Made by a program: the position numbers and the translations under genes
The notes under the pieces: model-generated
Seen by the model: the letters and a program-made list of their open reading frames with translations, nothing else
The model's database searches: none
What the model was told of the DNA's origin: nothing
Shown here: piece after piece, positions 10,690 through 21,153 of the stretch
How positions within the stretch are numbered: the stretch's first letter is position 1
Layout: every line of letters starts with the position of its first letter
Assembly: GCA_004151065.3 (NCBI GenBank)
Contig: NWUY0300109499.1
Span: 4,728-31,310 of the forward strand
DNA from: Larix sibirica
Lineage: Eukaryota > Streptophyta > Pinopsida > Pinales > Pinaceae
Reading direction: 5' to 3'
DNA: 26,583 bases

Positions 10690-12034
10690 CCATAGATGCG
10701 GGTGATGATTGCACATGTCCAACCCACGCAGTAGATCGGTATAGCCACGTGTTGGAAGATGGAGGAGCCGATCGGGAAAATTAATCCCCCCTTTGGAATC
10801 GCCCATCTGCTATAATATTGCATTGGAGGCAGATGTGTGTAAGAGGTTCCCGTCATTACCTGAGGAGGAGGGTGTACGGCTACTATGGTCGCACTCATAC
10901 TGGGTACGACAAGAGGATAATGGAAAATCAAGGGCGATTGGAAGTAGATACGGAGTGCAAAGGGACTTGCGAAAAAATGATTGCTATAGTTATGAGGAGG
11001 GGTGACATGACGGGGTTTATTATGCAAGCGTGGTAGAGTCTGCCCATGTGACAATTTGCCTAGTTTTGGTGTCTGTTGTTTTCTTGCGGAAGGCCGAGAG
11101 GGGTGAATATTCTCTAGAGGCAAGGTTTGTGAGTTTCAGGAATATGGCACTAAGAGGGAAGTGCGCGAGGAGGGAGGATAAGGGGAAAGGAAAGGTGGCC
11201 ACTCCGAGGGTCACCAGGGAGCAAAAAAGAGCTCGACAAGCAGCCCGCTTCTTTAAGAACATAATCCCTGCGGATATTCAAGAGGAGATAGAAGGCATTG
11301 AACGTGAGTTGTGGGATCAAGCAAGGGAGATGAAGCCAGATGCATAGTTAGACGACCTTGCAGATTGGGTGCAAGATCCAGGATCGACTCATGGGAGGCT
11401 AGCGGCTTATGACCGAATCACTACTGCTTACTAGGTTATGAAGGGCCTAATGGCCCATATTCTGATGGAAAGAGAAAATAAGGAAGATGGGGACCTGGAA
11501 CCGGTTCGCTCCTAGAAAGACCATAATGCAAACCGTCGCTTAATGCACCACAAAATTGATGTAATGGCCGGCAAGATGGGGATTTCCTTCCTCCCTTGTT
11601 CGAATCAGTGAGTTTCGAGTGGTGCACCTTCAATAGGGGGACTCGCAAGGAGTATGGTCGTGCGACCATCTATGCCTCGTTGTAGCAACTTCAACAGGCT
11701 CTGGGCTCGGCTTCTCATCTCCCTTAGGAACCGTAAGTCTGTATGTCTTCGATGGCTTGTTATGTTGGGGTTGGGGAGGTCATTGTAGTTTGTCTATAAT
11801 AGTTTTTGTATCAGAGGCATATAGTGTTTCTTGTTATCTATGTCTATACGAGACTTGGTAGGAAAGTATTTTACCAGTTAAAGTTAGTACGGGGACAATT
11901 TGAGTATTAGATGTTGCACAGTTATGGTAGTAAGGTCAAGAAAGTCTTTTTGGATCTATGGTCTGGACATGTAAGGCAGACAGCTATATCTCTTTTTTAA
12001 TTATATAATATAAAAAGGCTTACTTATAAAAAAA
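10690..12034 (+). mobile_element. Retroposed insert with poly(A) tail and perfect target-site duplication
   Basis: The 1.35-kb segment is bounded by identical 17-bp direct repeats (18 bp if an adjoining A is counted) and ends in a run of eight A just before the right repeat, preceded by AATATAAAAAGGCTTACTTAT. A direct repeat of this length plus a 3' A-tail is the signature of target-primed integration by LINE machinery. It has no LTRs, and no reverse transcriptase or endonuclease was found. It is therefore a processed retrocopy of an unidentified transcript or a non-autonomous LINE-dependent element. The perfect repeat suggests it is younger than the LINE at 15306-21796. Its interior GC content is clearly higher than the flanks. 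Confidence 0.85.
11144..11611 (+). pseudogene. Unidentified coding remnant inside the retroposed insert
   Basis: From the ATG at 11144 one frame runs 155 codons to a TGA at 11609-11611, interrupted by exactly three stops, all TAG (the first at 11345-11347). It opens MALRGKCARREDKGKGK, then RVTREQKRARQAARFF and IQEEIEGIERELWDQARE: a basic N-terminus followed by a charged, probably helical segment. Later pieces include WVQDPGSTHGRLAAYDRI and LMAHILMERENKEDGD. I do not recognise the family; the basic start and charged helices recall nucleic-acid-binding or Gag-like proteins, but no zinc knuckle or protease is present. TAG can arise from CAG by one C-to-T change or from TGG by one G-to-A change, which fits decay by cytosine deamination. 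Confidence 0.4.
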
Positions 12035-12051
12035 ATTGAGATATGTATAGT
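12035..12051 (+). repeat. Target-site duplication, right copy
   Basis: Same 17 bases as at 10673-10689, directly after the A-tail of the retroposed insert. Confidence 0.9.
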
Positions 12052-13311
12052 TATGATAGCATAGTGAGTAATGCCAACCGAACATGATGTTGTTATTTAC
12101 ATATTGCGCTAACAGTGAGAAGGCAAATGGCAATAAGCCCGAGTATAATGTGTCAAGCAATCGTATTCTAAAAACATGCAGAGAAATTCCAAGCGTTGGC
12201 TTGTAGGATTCCTTGTTCTATGTTATCTGACATAACCGGTAACGAGCAAAACCAAGAAGATTTTTCCCCTATTTTTTATAGACTCCCATGCCAAGTTTGT
12301 TGAGCCAATCGAATTTGTGTGGTGCCCGTGTGTTTAAGTGAAATCCATATATGCACGTTAAAATTGTCAAGCATACCTTTCGACCCATGGCTAAACATGA
12401 ACTCTATATTGGGACAAAAGAAGAAAGCCTAAAAAACTGGATTTGGAGGGCAGCTGAAAAAGATTTTTTTTAATTAACATGAATTTTGGAATCCCCATAA
12501 AAATCACATTTTCAATAATAAGTTGGTTCAATTAACAAAAATTGTATATTAGACAAACATCGCGGATTGTTTATGAGTTAAAATCATAAATCATATCCAT
12601 AGGCTAAGATGGACTTAGAGCTAACTCCAGCTTGCGCAAGCACCGTTGTAGATGTGCGGTAGAGCAAGGCATTATAGATATATAGCCGATTAATTGAATA
12701 GTAGTCATCATAAAGAATTGCTTGATTATTTGCATGAGTTTCATAATGGGACAATTTTGATGGAAAAAAATCCCAAATTGATGCGCATAGCAAGGAGAGT
12801 GTGTGGTTGAGCAATTTGCACTTGGTGCATTTGTTTGAATTTGAAAATCTGGAATGTTGTTATAGGCATCTTTTTGATGAGGGGAAACATTGAGCGAATA
12901 ACTAGGTATATGGTTAGCATTTTCAACTTACATGAAAGACTAATTCTCTATAGGAAAAGCATATAAGACAACTTCAAGCATGCTTAATTACAAAGGTTGT
13001 TGGGATGTGGTATAAAGGGAATCGTGAATTGTCAAAGCCCGTAATGTTTATCACAAGGACCATGAAACACCAAAGGCACAAGTCTCAAAACATTGCATCG
13101 TGGTTTGAAAAAATTCATTGACAAACTAAGCCTATACCTAGCTAGCTAGACAAACTGCCATAAATCCCATAGACATTTCACCAATTGTAAGCAATAGACA
13201 ATATCACCTATTTCCAGTGGATATCTTTTTCTATTAAAATTCATGGCTATACGCACAAGCAAAAGAGATTTTAGTTTTTAGCCTAAGTAAAGGAATCAGT
13301 GCTAGTGATTT
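12052..13311. other. Non-coding stretch, no gene seen
   Basis: No supported gene on either strand. A perfect 12-bp palindrome GCTTGCGCAAGC lies at 12630-12641. This stretch and the next may be the 3' non-coding part of the Helentron to the right, whose 3' end should lie at lower coordinates, but no boundary was proven. Confidence 0.4.
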
Positions 13312-13740
13312 ACAACACATAAAAAAAATGGAGACTTTAGAGTGCAAAACCATATGCTATCGTGGAATCATAGATAAACCGTCTAAGTAGCAAAAACAAA
13401 TCACAAAATCTAAGCACCATAAATTCTATACATTACAAATTTGTTAAACTAACAATTAGATTCCAAGTGCAAGGAAAGCAACCAACACCATATCTACAAC
13501 ACATCAAAAAAATGAAGACTGGATGATGGAAACCAAGTGTTGTTGTTGAACCAGTTGCAAATATGTCAAGTGGAAAAAATGAACCATGAAATCTAAGCAC
13601 CATAAATCCTACAGTACAATTTTGTTAAATTACTAATTATATTACAAGTGCAAGCAAAGCAACTAGCATCATGGTTGTTGAATCAAATGTAGATCATTCA
13701 AGTGTTAAAAATGAGTCACAAAATCTAAGCTAGTTGTCAG
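13312..13740. repeat. Imperfect tandem repeat, period about 184 bp
   Basis: ACAACACAT recurs at 13312 and 13496, and AAATCTAAGCACCATAAAT at 13406 and 13589, giving a period of 183-184 bases. Between them, long stretches match with scattered substitutions. A third, shortened unit ends with AAATCTAAGC at 13721. Non-coding repeats are common in the 3' parts of rolling-circle transposons, so this may belong to the Helentron (inference). Confidence 0.75.
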
Positions 13741-14063
13741 CAATCCAAGCTACTTGCAATGCAATATAGTTGTGAGATGTTGCTTTCAAGACCATGATTT
13801 AGAAAACACAAGATCTAGGAGCATATTAATTGTAAAGGGGCAATTTGACATTGGTTACCTGGAAGGCGTTTTTTCAATCGATTGTTGATGCTTTAATTTG
13901 TTTTCCCTTTTTTTCCTTTTTTCGTTTTTGCAAAAAATATGGAAATATCAATTATTGCTAATTTTTGTGATAGGATAGGGTCTTGGTCACATGCAATATG
14001 GTCACTTGACACCATGTACAATGGAAAAACTAGAAAGCATCCTAAGCATTGGCATAAATGAAT

Positions 14064-14077
14064 CACACACACACACA
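14064..14077. repeat. CA dinucleotide microsatellite, 7 units
   Basis: Seven CA units lie about 120 bases past the end of the Helentron endonuclease remnant. Confidence 0.9.
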
Positions 14078-14200
14078 TGTTAGATTTGATTTATTCATAA
14101 TTATCAAATGTCTCTATAGATGTAGACAAGGAAAGCATAAAATATTTTTAACTGGTGAAATGTGCTATCTTTTAGAAGTGAAAATATGTAGATTGTAATC

Positions 14201-14855
14201 CTAGAAAAAAGGAATGAAAATGTTGTGTACACTTGTCAAAGGAATCGAAAGACAAGTTGCATAGCGTTCAATCCAATAGGGATCGAAGATATTGAACATA
14301 ATATCATTGGTTTGCATATTAGTCCAAAAAATATAAAGCACAGAGCAAATGTTGGTTGTTGTTTTAGTTGTTTGCAATATAAAGCCATTGGTTTCCATGT
14401 ATGATAACAACTTTATTTTTAATATGTTTTGTGAGATCTCTATGTTGAAATCACCAGTAATCATAGTCTAGTTATTTTGTTGCGCATATGTTAGGATGGA
14501 ATCCAAAAAGCTAAAAAGATTATCAAGTCGATCATGTGGTCTATTGTAAATATTTGATGGCTTGAAATCAACATCGTTGACTTTGAATTGAGTGACAATT
14601 GCCTTGGTGTACTTTGTTGCATGACTTTATGAGTTAGCAATATCTATGTTTTTTTTTTTTCAGACGTGAGACAATGCCATTTATGGAGAATGTTGTTAGA
14701 CAATTGTCTTCTTCTGTAAAAATAGTTTGTTTGGGAACTAAGTTTGTATGAGTCTCTTGGAGACATATAATGTCTACATGCATTAGTTCAGTGTCATTGA
14801 TGATATTTTCTATGTGCAATAGCAGGCTCCGTGTGTTCAATGAATATATGAGCAA
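14201..14855 (-). pseudogene. Helentron C-terminal endonuclease (EEP fold) remnant
   Basis: Directly behind the helicase C-terminus the minus strand reads IYSLNTRSLLLHIENIIND and MHVDIICLQETHTNL (14855-14634), the first half of an apurinic-type endonuclease with the catalytic QET kept. The middle is broken. From 14464 it continues MITGDFNIEISQNILKIKL, with GDFN intact, then LLSYMETNGFIL, TTKTTTN and FDPYWIERYATCLSIPL. Where the family has Ser-Asp-His the copy has Ile-Glu-Arg, and the usual DHIYTN reads LYIFWTN, so it cannot cut. An isolated LINE endonuclease is unlikely: no reverse transcriptase follows, and helicase motifs precede it in order and orientation. Confidence 0.85.
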
Positions 14856-14897
14856 ATAATTGGACTTTGTTATGGAATGGAGTACATATTCAAATTG

Positions 14898-15289
14898 TCA
14901 ATGGGCATCATATTGAAGTCTATTTATTTCAGTGGAAAGTTTATGGGAAACCGAGAAATTATTTTGTTCTAGTTTATTCACGAGATAAAGATGCTCCATA
15001 TTTTTGACACGAGAAAGATGCAGTACAGACAATTCCATGTCGACTAATTCCTTTAGGTCCAAATGCCAATTTGTCCATCGTAAGGCCTTGTGCCCTATGT
15101 ATTGTCTGCTCACATGTCAATTGGACATGGAACTATCCTCAATTGCAAGTCTTTCTATTTCCAAGTGTCATATACACAAAGATTCTTTTGACAAGTGTCA
15201 AATTGTGCATGATCTCGGGTGTATATAGATGGTGCATAGTAGCTCACTAGGCAAGCCCAATTGTTGGATTTGCAAACTCTATCCATACA
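14898..15289 (-). pseudogene. Helentron Pif1-like helicase remnant, C-terminal part
   Basis: This is the continuation of the helicase cut by the LINE. From 15289 the frame reads VWIEFANPTIGLA, two stops, then ATMHHLYTPEIMHNLTLVKR. After a shift comes LTCEQTIHRAQGLTMDKLAF, which holds the Pif1 motif V-like TIHRAQG. After another shift LSRVKNMEHLYLVNKLEQ and VSHKLSTEINRL form the conserved C-terminal motif VI region, ending at a stop at 14898. Two frameshifts and several stops make it inactive. The Gly-Thr-Ile-Asp-Ile stretch before the LINE joins directly to VWIEFANP here. Confidence 0.9.
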
Positions 15290-15305
15290 ATATCAATTTT
15301 TCCTT
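15290..15305 (+). repeat. Target-site duplication of the nested LINE, left copy
   Basis: ATATCAATTTTTCCTT; partner at 21797-21812 differs at one base. Confidence 0.8.
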
Positions 15306-16024
15306 GAAGTTTTGAAACACGGGAGATGTAAAGGAGCGATGGCATAGCTATGGTTTGCTACAATGGGTGATAGGGTTTCTCTTTCCAAGTTTTATCTGTG
15401 ATTTTTTAGCTAGTTCATAGTATGCAGGAGGTGTATGGTCATCTTGTAGATTTTTCTGATGACTCCCTCCAAGAGTCAGATATTTTTTATTATGATAATG
15501 AGGTGTACTCATCAAACCCTCCCACGTCGCTTTATGAAGGTCCCACTTTGGACTCTATCATCATATCCAGTTGGTGATTGAGGGCGCACGAGTAGTTGGA
15601 TTTGTGTCATTAGACATATGCTAATCCACCCATCCCTGCAAAGATGGGAGTTAATTTGGATTGCGGTTTATTTACCTTTTTCAACTCATTCTCTAACCCT
15701 ATGGGGCTTCTGCTGGCAGCTATTTTGGGATCCGACCACTCATAGGAACACTCCTCATTATTGTCCCTGGTGGCTTCTAGATCGGATACGTGTAATGATG
15801 AAGTTGTACGTTATTACCATGCTCCGCTCTAGGCTCATTTGAATTTTTGGTCGACGACTTTGGATAGATCTGGCCTCTCATACGATCTTTTGAATTCGCA
15901 CTCCAAACCCTCACTCCCCTCTTCAAACGATGATGAGGATCATACTCGTTCTTGCAATAATGTCGCATATGATATATCTCCTTAGGGTTTGGAAGCTCGA
16001 TCAACGAGTCTTATTGGTAGTAGA

Positions 16025-17072
16025 ATGGATCTCGCAGACCTTGAAGCCTACTTCGAGAAGAAGGGTTCTTCGTCATCTAACAAGAAGAAGAAGAAAATCT
16101 TGGGCTTCAGAGGGTTTGGGATCGCGTTGGTGATTGGAAAAGATATTCCAATGATGGATATTGCTAGACTCTTGGGGAAATTTTTAATTGGGAAATTATG
16201 TGGTAGAAGTGTCTCGTAGATTGAATTAAATCCTTGGATTAAGGAGAATTGGATGCCCTTGTTTTCTAATTTGTCGGACCTTTCCTCTCCTGGATGGTGA
16301 GGGGATGGATAGGATTTGGGTTTAAAGACCCAGTTGAAGCTAAGAAAAATTTGCATTGAGTATGGATTTTGGGTAAAAACACCTTGTTCTAAAGCATTGG
16401 CATCTCTTATTTGACCCTCAGAAGGACACATTGGAATCTTTCTCAATTTGGGTTAAACTTCCTTGCTTACCTTTGGAATTTTGGTCTCATAAAGGTATGA
16501 AGGCGATAGGGGATGCAGTTGGTAAGTTTATGGTTGTTTATGCATACCTTTTCTCCTCTTAGAAGAGATCGGTGGTGTGCATTTTGATTGAGATTGATGC
16601 TTGTAAAGGACTCTTTGAATCCATTGACTTGGTGGCGGGGAATATTATATTCACCCAATTGTTAGACTACCCAAACATCCCTTTTTGTTGTGCCCGATGC
16701 CACCTCTATGGCCACGTGGTTACGAATTGTTCCTTGTCTTTTAAAAAATGGATCTGGTAGCGGAAAGAGTTTTCTGTAGTTGACGAGTATTTTTCTCATT
16801 ATTTGGTGGAGCGTGAGGAGACCGTTGGTGGGGAAAAGAAGGTGGTAGGTCCAATGCCTGCAAACAAATTTGAAATTATTCGAGATCTAATTCTTCCCTC
16901 GGAGGCCATGGCTCCAGAGGCCCCTTCTTATACGGATCTAGACTTTCTCACAGAATTTGATTTATCGCTTAGTCAATTTGATAAGCTGGCATTTTTATGG
17001 CAAAGCAGTGTGGAAGAGCTTCCGGTAGCAGCCCCCCAACTTCCTTGGTTAAATTTGTTGCGTCAGAATTAG
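16025..17072 (+). pseudogene. LINE copy B ORF1 remnant (CCHC zinc knuckle)
   Basis: An ATG at 16025 opens MDLADLEAYFEKKGSSSS, then a lysine run and ILGFRGFGIALVIGKDIP, with a stop at 16217-16219; this looks like an ORF1 start and DUF4283 onset. A middle part is scrambled by frameshifts. At 16572-16760 another frame reads NIIFTQLLDYPNIPFCCARC and ends in the zinc knuckle CARCHLYGHVVTNC (16689-16730), whose C-x2-C-x4-H-x4-C spacing is complete. After a further shift a frame from 16803 (EREETVGGEKKVVGPMP) covers a low-complexity acidic tail that closes at 17072. The protein would bind LINE RNA; here it is broken. Confidence 0.75.
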
Positions 17073-17461
17073 AATACCCTATGGTATCTGGTGGGATTTC
17101 CTAGTTCCTCTTGTTGTTGCATATGGAAAGGATCATTCATCTTCTAAGGAGGATTTGTTGATTGGCCTCTCTAGTGGTTCGATTCAATCAGGTCCGTATA
17201 TTCCTTCTCTTTCCTCGAACCATGGAAGTTTGGGTTCTTAAGGGGGTACTCGAGGATTCTATCTTATACAGTCGTGGAACAGAGGGATCCCCAAGAAAGG
17301 GGCCTGGGCATGGATGAACCCGTGTCTTCTATCCTAACAAAGGTTGGTAGGAAGTCCTATATGTCTTATGCTCTGGATAAAGCCATAAGAGAAATCTCGC
17401 AAGGTAGGCAGTTAAGTATCCCTGGGTCCTTAAAGCAAGAAAGGCCCCTTCATGGGTTCCT

Positions 17462-18153
17462 ATGAATATTGTCTCCATAAATGTTCATGGCTTGAGGGGG
17501 CAAGCCAAATTATCTGCCCTCAAGAGGTTAATGGTGGCGGAAAAACTGGATATTTTTGCTTCTTCAGGAAACAATGTTGCATGGAGACATGGCAATCACT
17601 AAGCTGGAAAAAAAAAATTCTCATTGGTCCTTTTTGGCCATAGATGCAAATGGAAGATCAAGTGGTTTGGTCTCTGGATTCTCGCGATCCCTTTAGGCCA
17701 AAAAATCATTTGCATGTGAGTCAGTTCTGGGAGCAGAATCTTTTTGTGAGGATTTGGATAGGCCCTTTCTTATTTTCAATATATATGCCCCCTATGACAA
17801 TAAACTATATTTATGGTCTTCATTATTGGCAAGAAGATGTGTTCAGTCGAACAATATTATCACGTGTGGGGACTTAAACTTGACCCTCTCTGGTGATGAA
17901 ATTTGGGGGGTTGCAACTCAGGTGGATTCTTCAGCTCCTAGTCTTAGAGATTTGTTTGATGAAAAAGGTTGGGTGGATGTCAAGCAGGGGTTATTTAACC
18001 TACTTGGATCAATAAGCATGTCGAGGAACAAGGTATTTCTAAACGTCTTGTTCGATTATTTATGCATGAAAATTTCTTGTTTGATTCCAATATATTCCAT
18101 TCTTGGGTTAGTTCATCATGTTTCTTGGATCATTTTCCTGTCTTCTTGGAATT
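17462..18153 (+). pseudogene. LINE copy B ORF2, endonuclease domain remnant
   Basis: The ATG at 17462 opens MNIVSINVHGLRGQAKLSAL and KRLMVAEKLDIF, the normal ORF2 start; where QET should follow, the frame breaks. A later frame (from 17754) reads FLIFNIYAPYDNKLYLW and NNIITCGDLNLTLSGDEI, where GDLN stands for the metal-binding GDFN motif with its Asp kept. Near 18105-18153 the sequence gives SSCFLDHFPVFLELG, the SDH region with Ser replaced by Leu but Asp-His present. Separate frames for the three parts show at least two frameshifts. Confidence 0.82.
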
Positions 18154-18309
18154 AGGAAGGGATGAAGCTAAACCAGGATCTCCTTTTAAGTACAATTCCT
18201 CTTGGTCGTCTGACCCATATGTTTAGTGGATAGTAAAGGAGTAATGGGTTCCTGCAAATGATGGGGTTGGATCCAAAGATAGTCTTCAATTTTTTGCCTC
18301 TCTTCATAC

Positions 18310-20118
18310 ACTAAAAGAAGCATTAATTCAATGGAACCAGGACAAATGAAAATCCAGGGAGGAAAAACTCATGGAGATGAAGGCCATCTAACATCTCTCT
18401 ATGCATCCTCTTCAGTTAGTTTTCCTTCAGAGGATGTTAGGCATGAATTGACTTCTTTAGAACAACTCAAATCTAATTTTATTCATGATGTCGAGATGGA
18501 ATGGAGACTAAAGAGTAGAGCTTTGTGGCTTGAGGCAGGGGATCAAAATACAAAGTTTTTTCAAAACTTTGCAAAGCATCGCCGGATTTCAAATTCTATT
18601 TGGGAGATTTAAAATGATAAAGGTCAATCAGTTAAAGGGTTCCACAATATATCAGGGCTTGATGTGAATCACTTCAAGGATTTACATTCGGATCCATGGA
18701 ATCAAGAAATTGACAATATGCTTCGGGTTATTGGAAAATTCCCTCAAATGGTTGACCAAGAGGAGAATGAAGAACTTTACCAGCCAGTATCCTTGGAAGA
18801 TCTCTTGGTTGTTCTCAAACTTTTCGAACGTGACAAAAGTCCCAGTCTAGATGGTTGGCCCCTTGAATTTTTTGTTGACTTTTATGAGCTCTTAGGGGAT
18901 GATCTCTTGAAGGTGGCTGAAGAGATCAGGATATCTGGTCCCATTCCTATTTCTCTAAATTCCACCTTTATAGCCTTAATTCCTAAAAAGGATCACCCGA
19001 CATCTTTTGTGGATCTCAGTCCTATCTCTCTTTGTAGTGGAGTATATAAAATCATAGCCAAGATCATTGTTGTTCGCATAAAAATATCATTAAAGCTATC
19101 ATTTCCAGGTATATTTCTTAGGAATAGTTTGGCTTTCTTAATGGTCATCTTATCCATGAGGCGGTTGGCTCTGCTCAGGAAGAGCTTCATTCCATCAAAA
19201 TTTAAAATCAAAGAGTCACAACTTTAAAACTCGACCTCTCGAAGGCTTATAACAAATCTTCCTGGCTATATCACACTTGTTCTATTTCAAATTGGCTTTA
19301 GCTTGGAGCTGACTAATTGGATAATGGAATGTGTGGTCTCCTCCAATTTTGCAGTCTTAATCAATGGATCAGCGTTAGACTTCTTAAAATCTTCTCGTGG
19401 TCTACAACAAGGATTCCCTCTATCTCCCTATCTCTTTTTATTGGTGGTTGAAGGTCTAAGCATACTTTTTCTCTTTGAACGTTTAATGTATAATTTGCCA
19501 GGGGTGCCTTTTAATGGTAGTGAAAACCCAACCCATCTCATGTTCATTGATGATATCTTCCTCTTCTGCTTCCAATATGTGGTGGAATGTCAATGTTTGG
19601 TGAGCTCTCTTTCCCTTTTCTATAGGGCTTCAAGTATGGAAATCAATGAGAGAAAAGCATCACTGTATCTCCTTCAGAACCAATGGGATCAGAGGCGTTT
19701 TTGGTGAAGGTTTTTTCTATTTGAATGCTACAAGATGGAAGAGGGTGTTCAATACTTAGGATTCATCCTCAAACCTAACAAATATGGTACGCAATACTGG
19801 GCATGGCTAATATCAAAGGTGGAGGCCAGAATCAATTTGTGGTGCAACAAATGGATCTCTAGAGTGGGTAGATTGGTGCTAATTAAATCGACCGTGGAAG
19901 CGATTCCGGTTTATTGGCATCTTCTTGCGCACATTCCAAAAGCCACTTTAGATAAAATCTATAAACTATGCTACAATTATTTATGGAAAAATAGTAAGGA
20001 ATATCAAGGTTTCCATCTAGTAAGTTGGAAGGACTTGGTTGCACCTAAATCAATAGGTGGTTGGGGTATAAAGAATATATTTCATTTTAATAAAGTCCTT
20101 GCTGCAAAATCCCTCTGA
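18310..20118 (+). pseudogene. LINE copy B ORF2, reverse transcriptase domain remnant
   Basis: The linker before the polymerase reads SRALWLEAGDQNTKFFQNFA (about 18510-18570). The fingers follow at 18664-19227 with DKSPSLDGWPLEFFVDFY and NSTFIALIPKKDHPTSF, ending in a stop. Motif A lies in the damaged gap (KLDLSKAY-like, near 19235). From 19303 comes INGSALDFLKSSRGLQQGFP and LSPYLFLLVVEG, where the usual QGDPLSP has Phe for Asp, then HLMFIDDIFLF, whose F-x-D-D catalytic pair (19543-19554) is intact. From 19735 VQYLGFILKPNKYGTQYW and INLWCNKWISRVGRLVLIKS form the thumb and connection, closing at 20118 after KDLVAPKSIGGWGIKNI. Confidence 0.9.
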
Positions 20119-20639
20119 AATTTCTTAACCAAATATTGTTTTTAGAAGGATATTCTTTGTGCTAAATACATTAGTCTTGGCTCAATGGCGAATTGGGTGG
20201 AAAAAAGGAACAAGTCCACTCAACTAGTCTCTAACCAATGGAAGACCCTTTCCAATGTTTTTCCTATTTTAGCGCCTTTCTTGGCATGAAAGGTGGGAAA
20301 TGGGAAATCGGTCCAAGTAGGTGCTGACATTGTGATGGGGAGTCAAGGAATATCTTTTCTCCTGGAGGACTTGATCAAACACTTTCAGTCTATTGGTAAG
20401 GTTTGTTTGGACAAATTCACTAAACCTTCATAATCTACCATTTGGAAACAAGGTTGGTTATAAACAGAAGATCTTGGGTTAGTTAAGGAATGGCGAGGGA
20501 GTTGGGATAACTTCGTGCATATGTTACGTCAGGCACACATCTAGATTGCAAAAGAGCTTGATTCTCTAAAATGGATCTTCAATTCCTCTCGGGGAATATA
20601 ATCTGCATAATTGGAATATGAGTTGTGTTTTATTAGTAA

Positions 20640-21153
20640 CTCTGAGAAGATTAAATGGTGGTGGAATTATGTTTGGAAAATTGTGGCCCCAACCAAAAAC
20701 ATTTTACATTTTTGGTTATGTTTATCAAACTAAGTTTTAACATGGTATAGATTGCATAAGTTTAATTTTAGTGGCCCAAGAATCTGTTCTCTATGCAGGG
20801 AGGCTGATGAATCTAATGGCCACGTCTTTCTTTTTTGTTCGTTCCCCAGATCAATTTGGAAAGAAGTTGAATGCTGTTTGAATATTTCAAATCTTTGGTT
20901 TGCTTCCTTAATTGAACTTTACTTTAAACATTTTTGTTCAAACCCATATCTAAAATGCCTTAGAGCTCTTCCTTTGCTAGTGTCGTGGGGCATATGGCTT
21001 GCAAGGAACAAAGTTGTTTTCGATGGTTCTATTTTCCCCTCTTTCCAGGTTTTAGCCCAAGCTTTGTCTCTTTTTCAACATTTTCAAACTCATTCCAAGT
21101 CTGGATATGTCAAAACGATCAAACCTCTAGTTATTCAGAAGGATTGCCCTTGA
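20640..21153 (+). pseudogene. LINE copy B ORF2, zf-RVT domain remnant
   Basis: The frame reads KWWWNYVWKIVAPTKNILHF, WLCLSN, a stop, then LTWYRLHKFNFSGPRICSLC and READESNGHVFLFCSFPRSI. Two Cys, a His and a Cys fit the zinc-binding zf-RVT pattern found in plant L1 and related elements. The frame then runs on through LPLLVSWGIWLARNKVVFDG towards the RNase H domain. Between 20118 and 20640 the coding is too broken to follow. Confidence 0.82.

Noticed and set aside
11594-11606. TTGTTCGAATCAG resembling a tRNA or SINE B box
   Set aside because: It lies deep inside the retroposed insert, far from its 5' end, with no A box or cloverleaf near it.
13312-13740. CRISPR-like array
   Set aside because: Long diverged tandem units without regular unique spacers, in a plant nuclear context.
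14201-14855. Reading the endonuclease remnant as a third LINE
   Set aside because: No reverse transcriptase follows it, and it is directly preceded in the same direction by Pif1 helicase motifs; the Helentron explanation accounts for both.
16048-16446. 132-codon minus-strand open frame
   Set aside because: Antisense shadow of the LINE copy B ORF1; low-complexity phenylalanine run from the complementary lysine codons.
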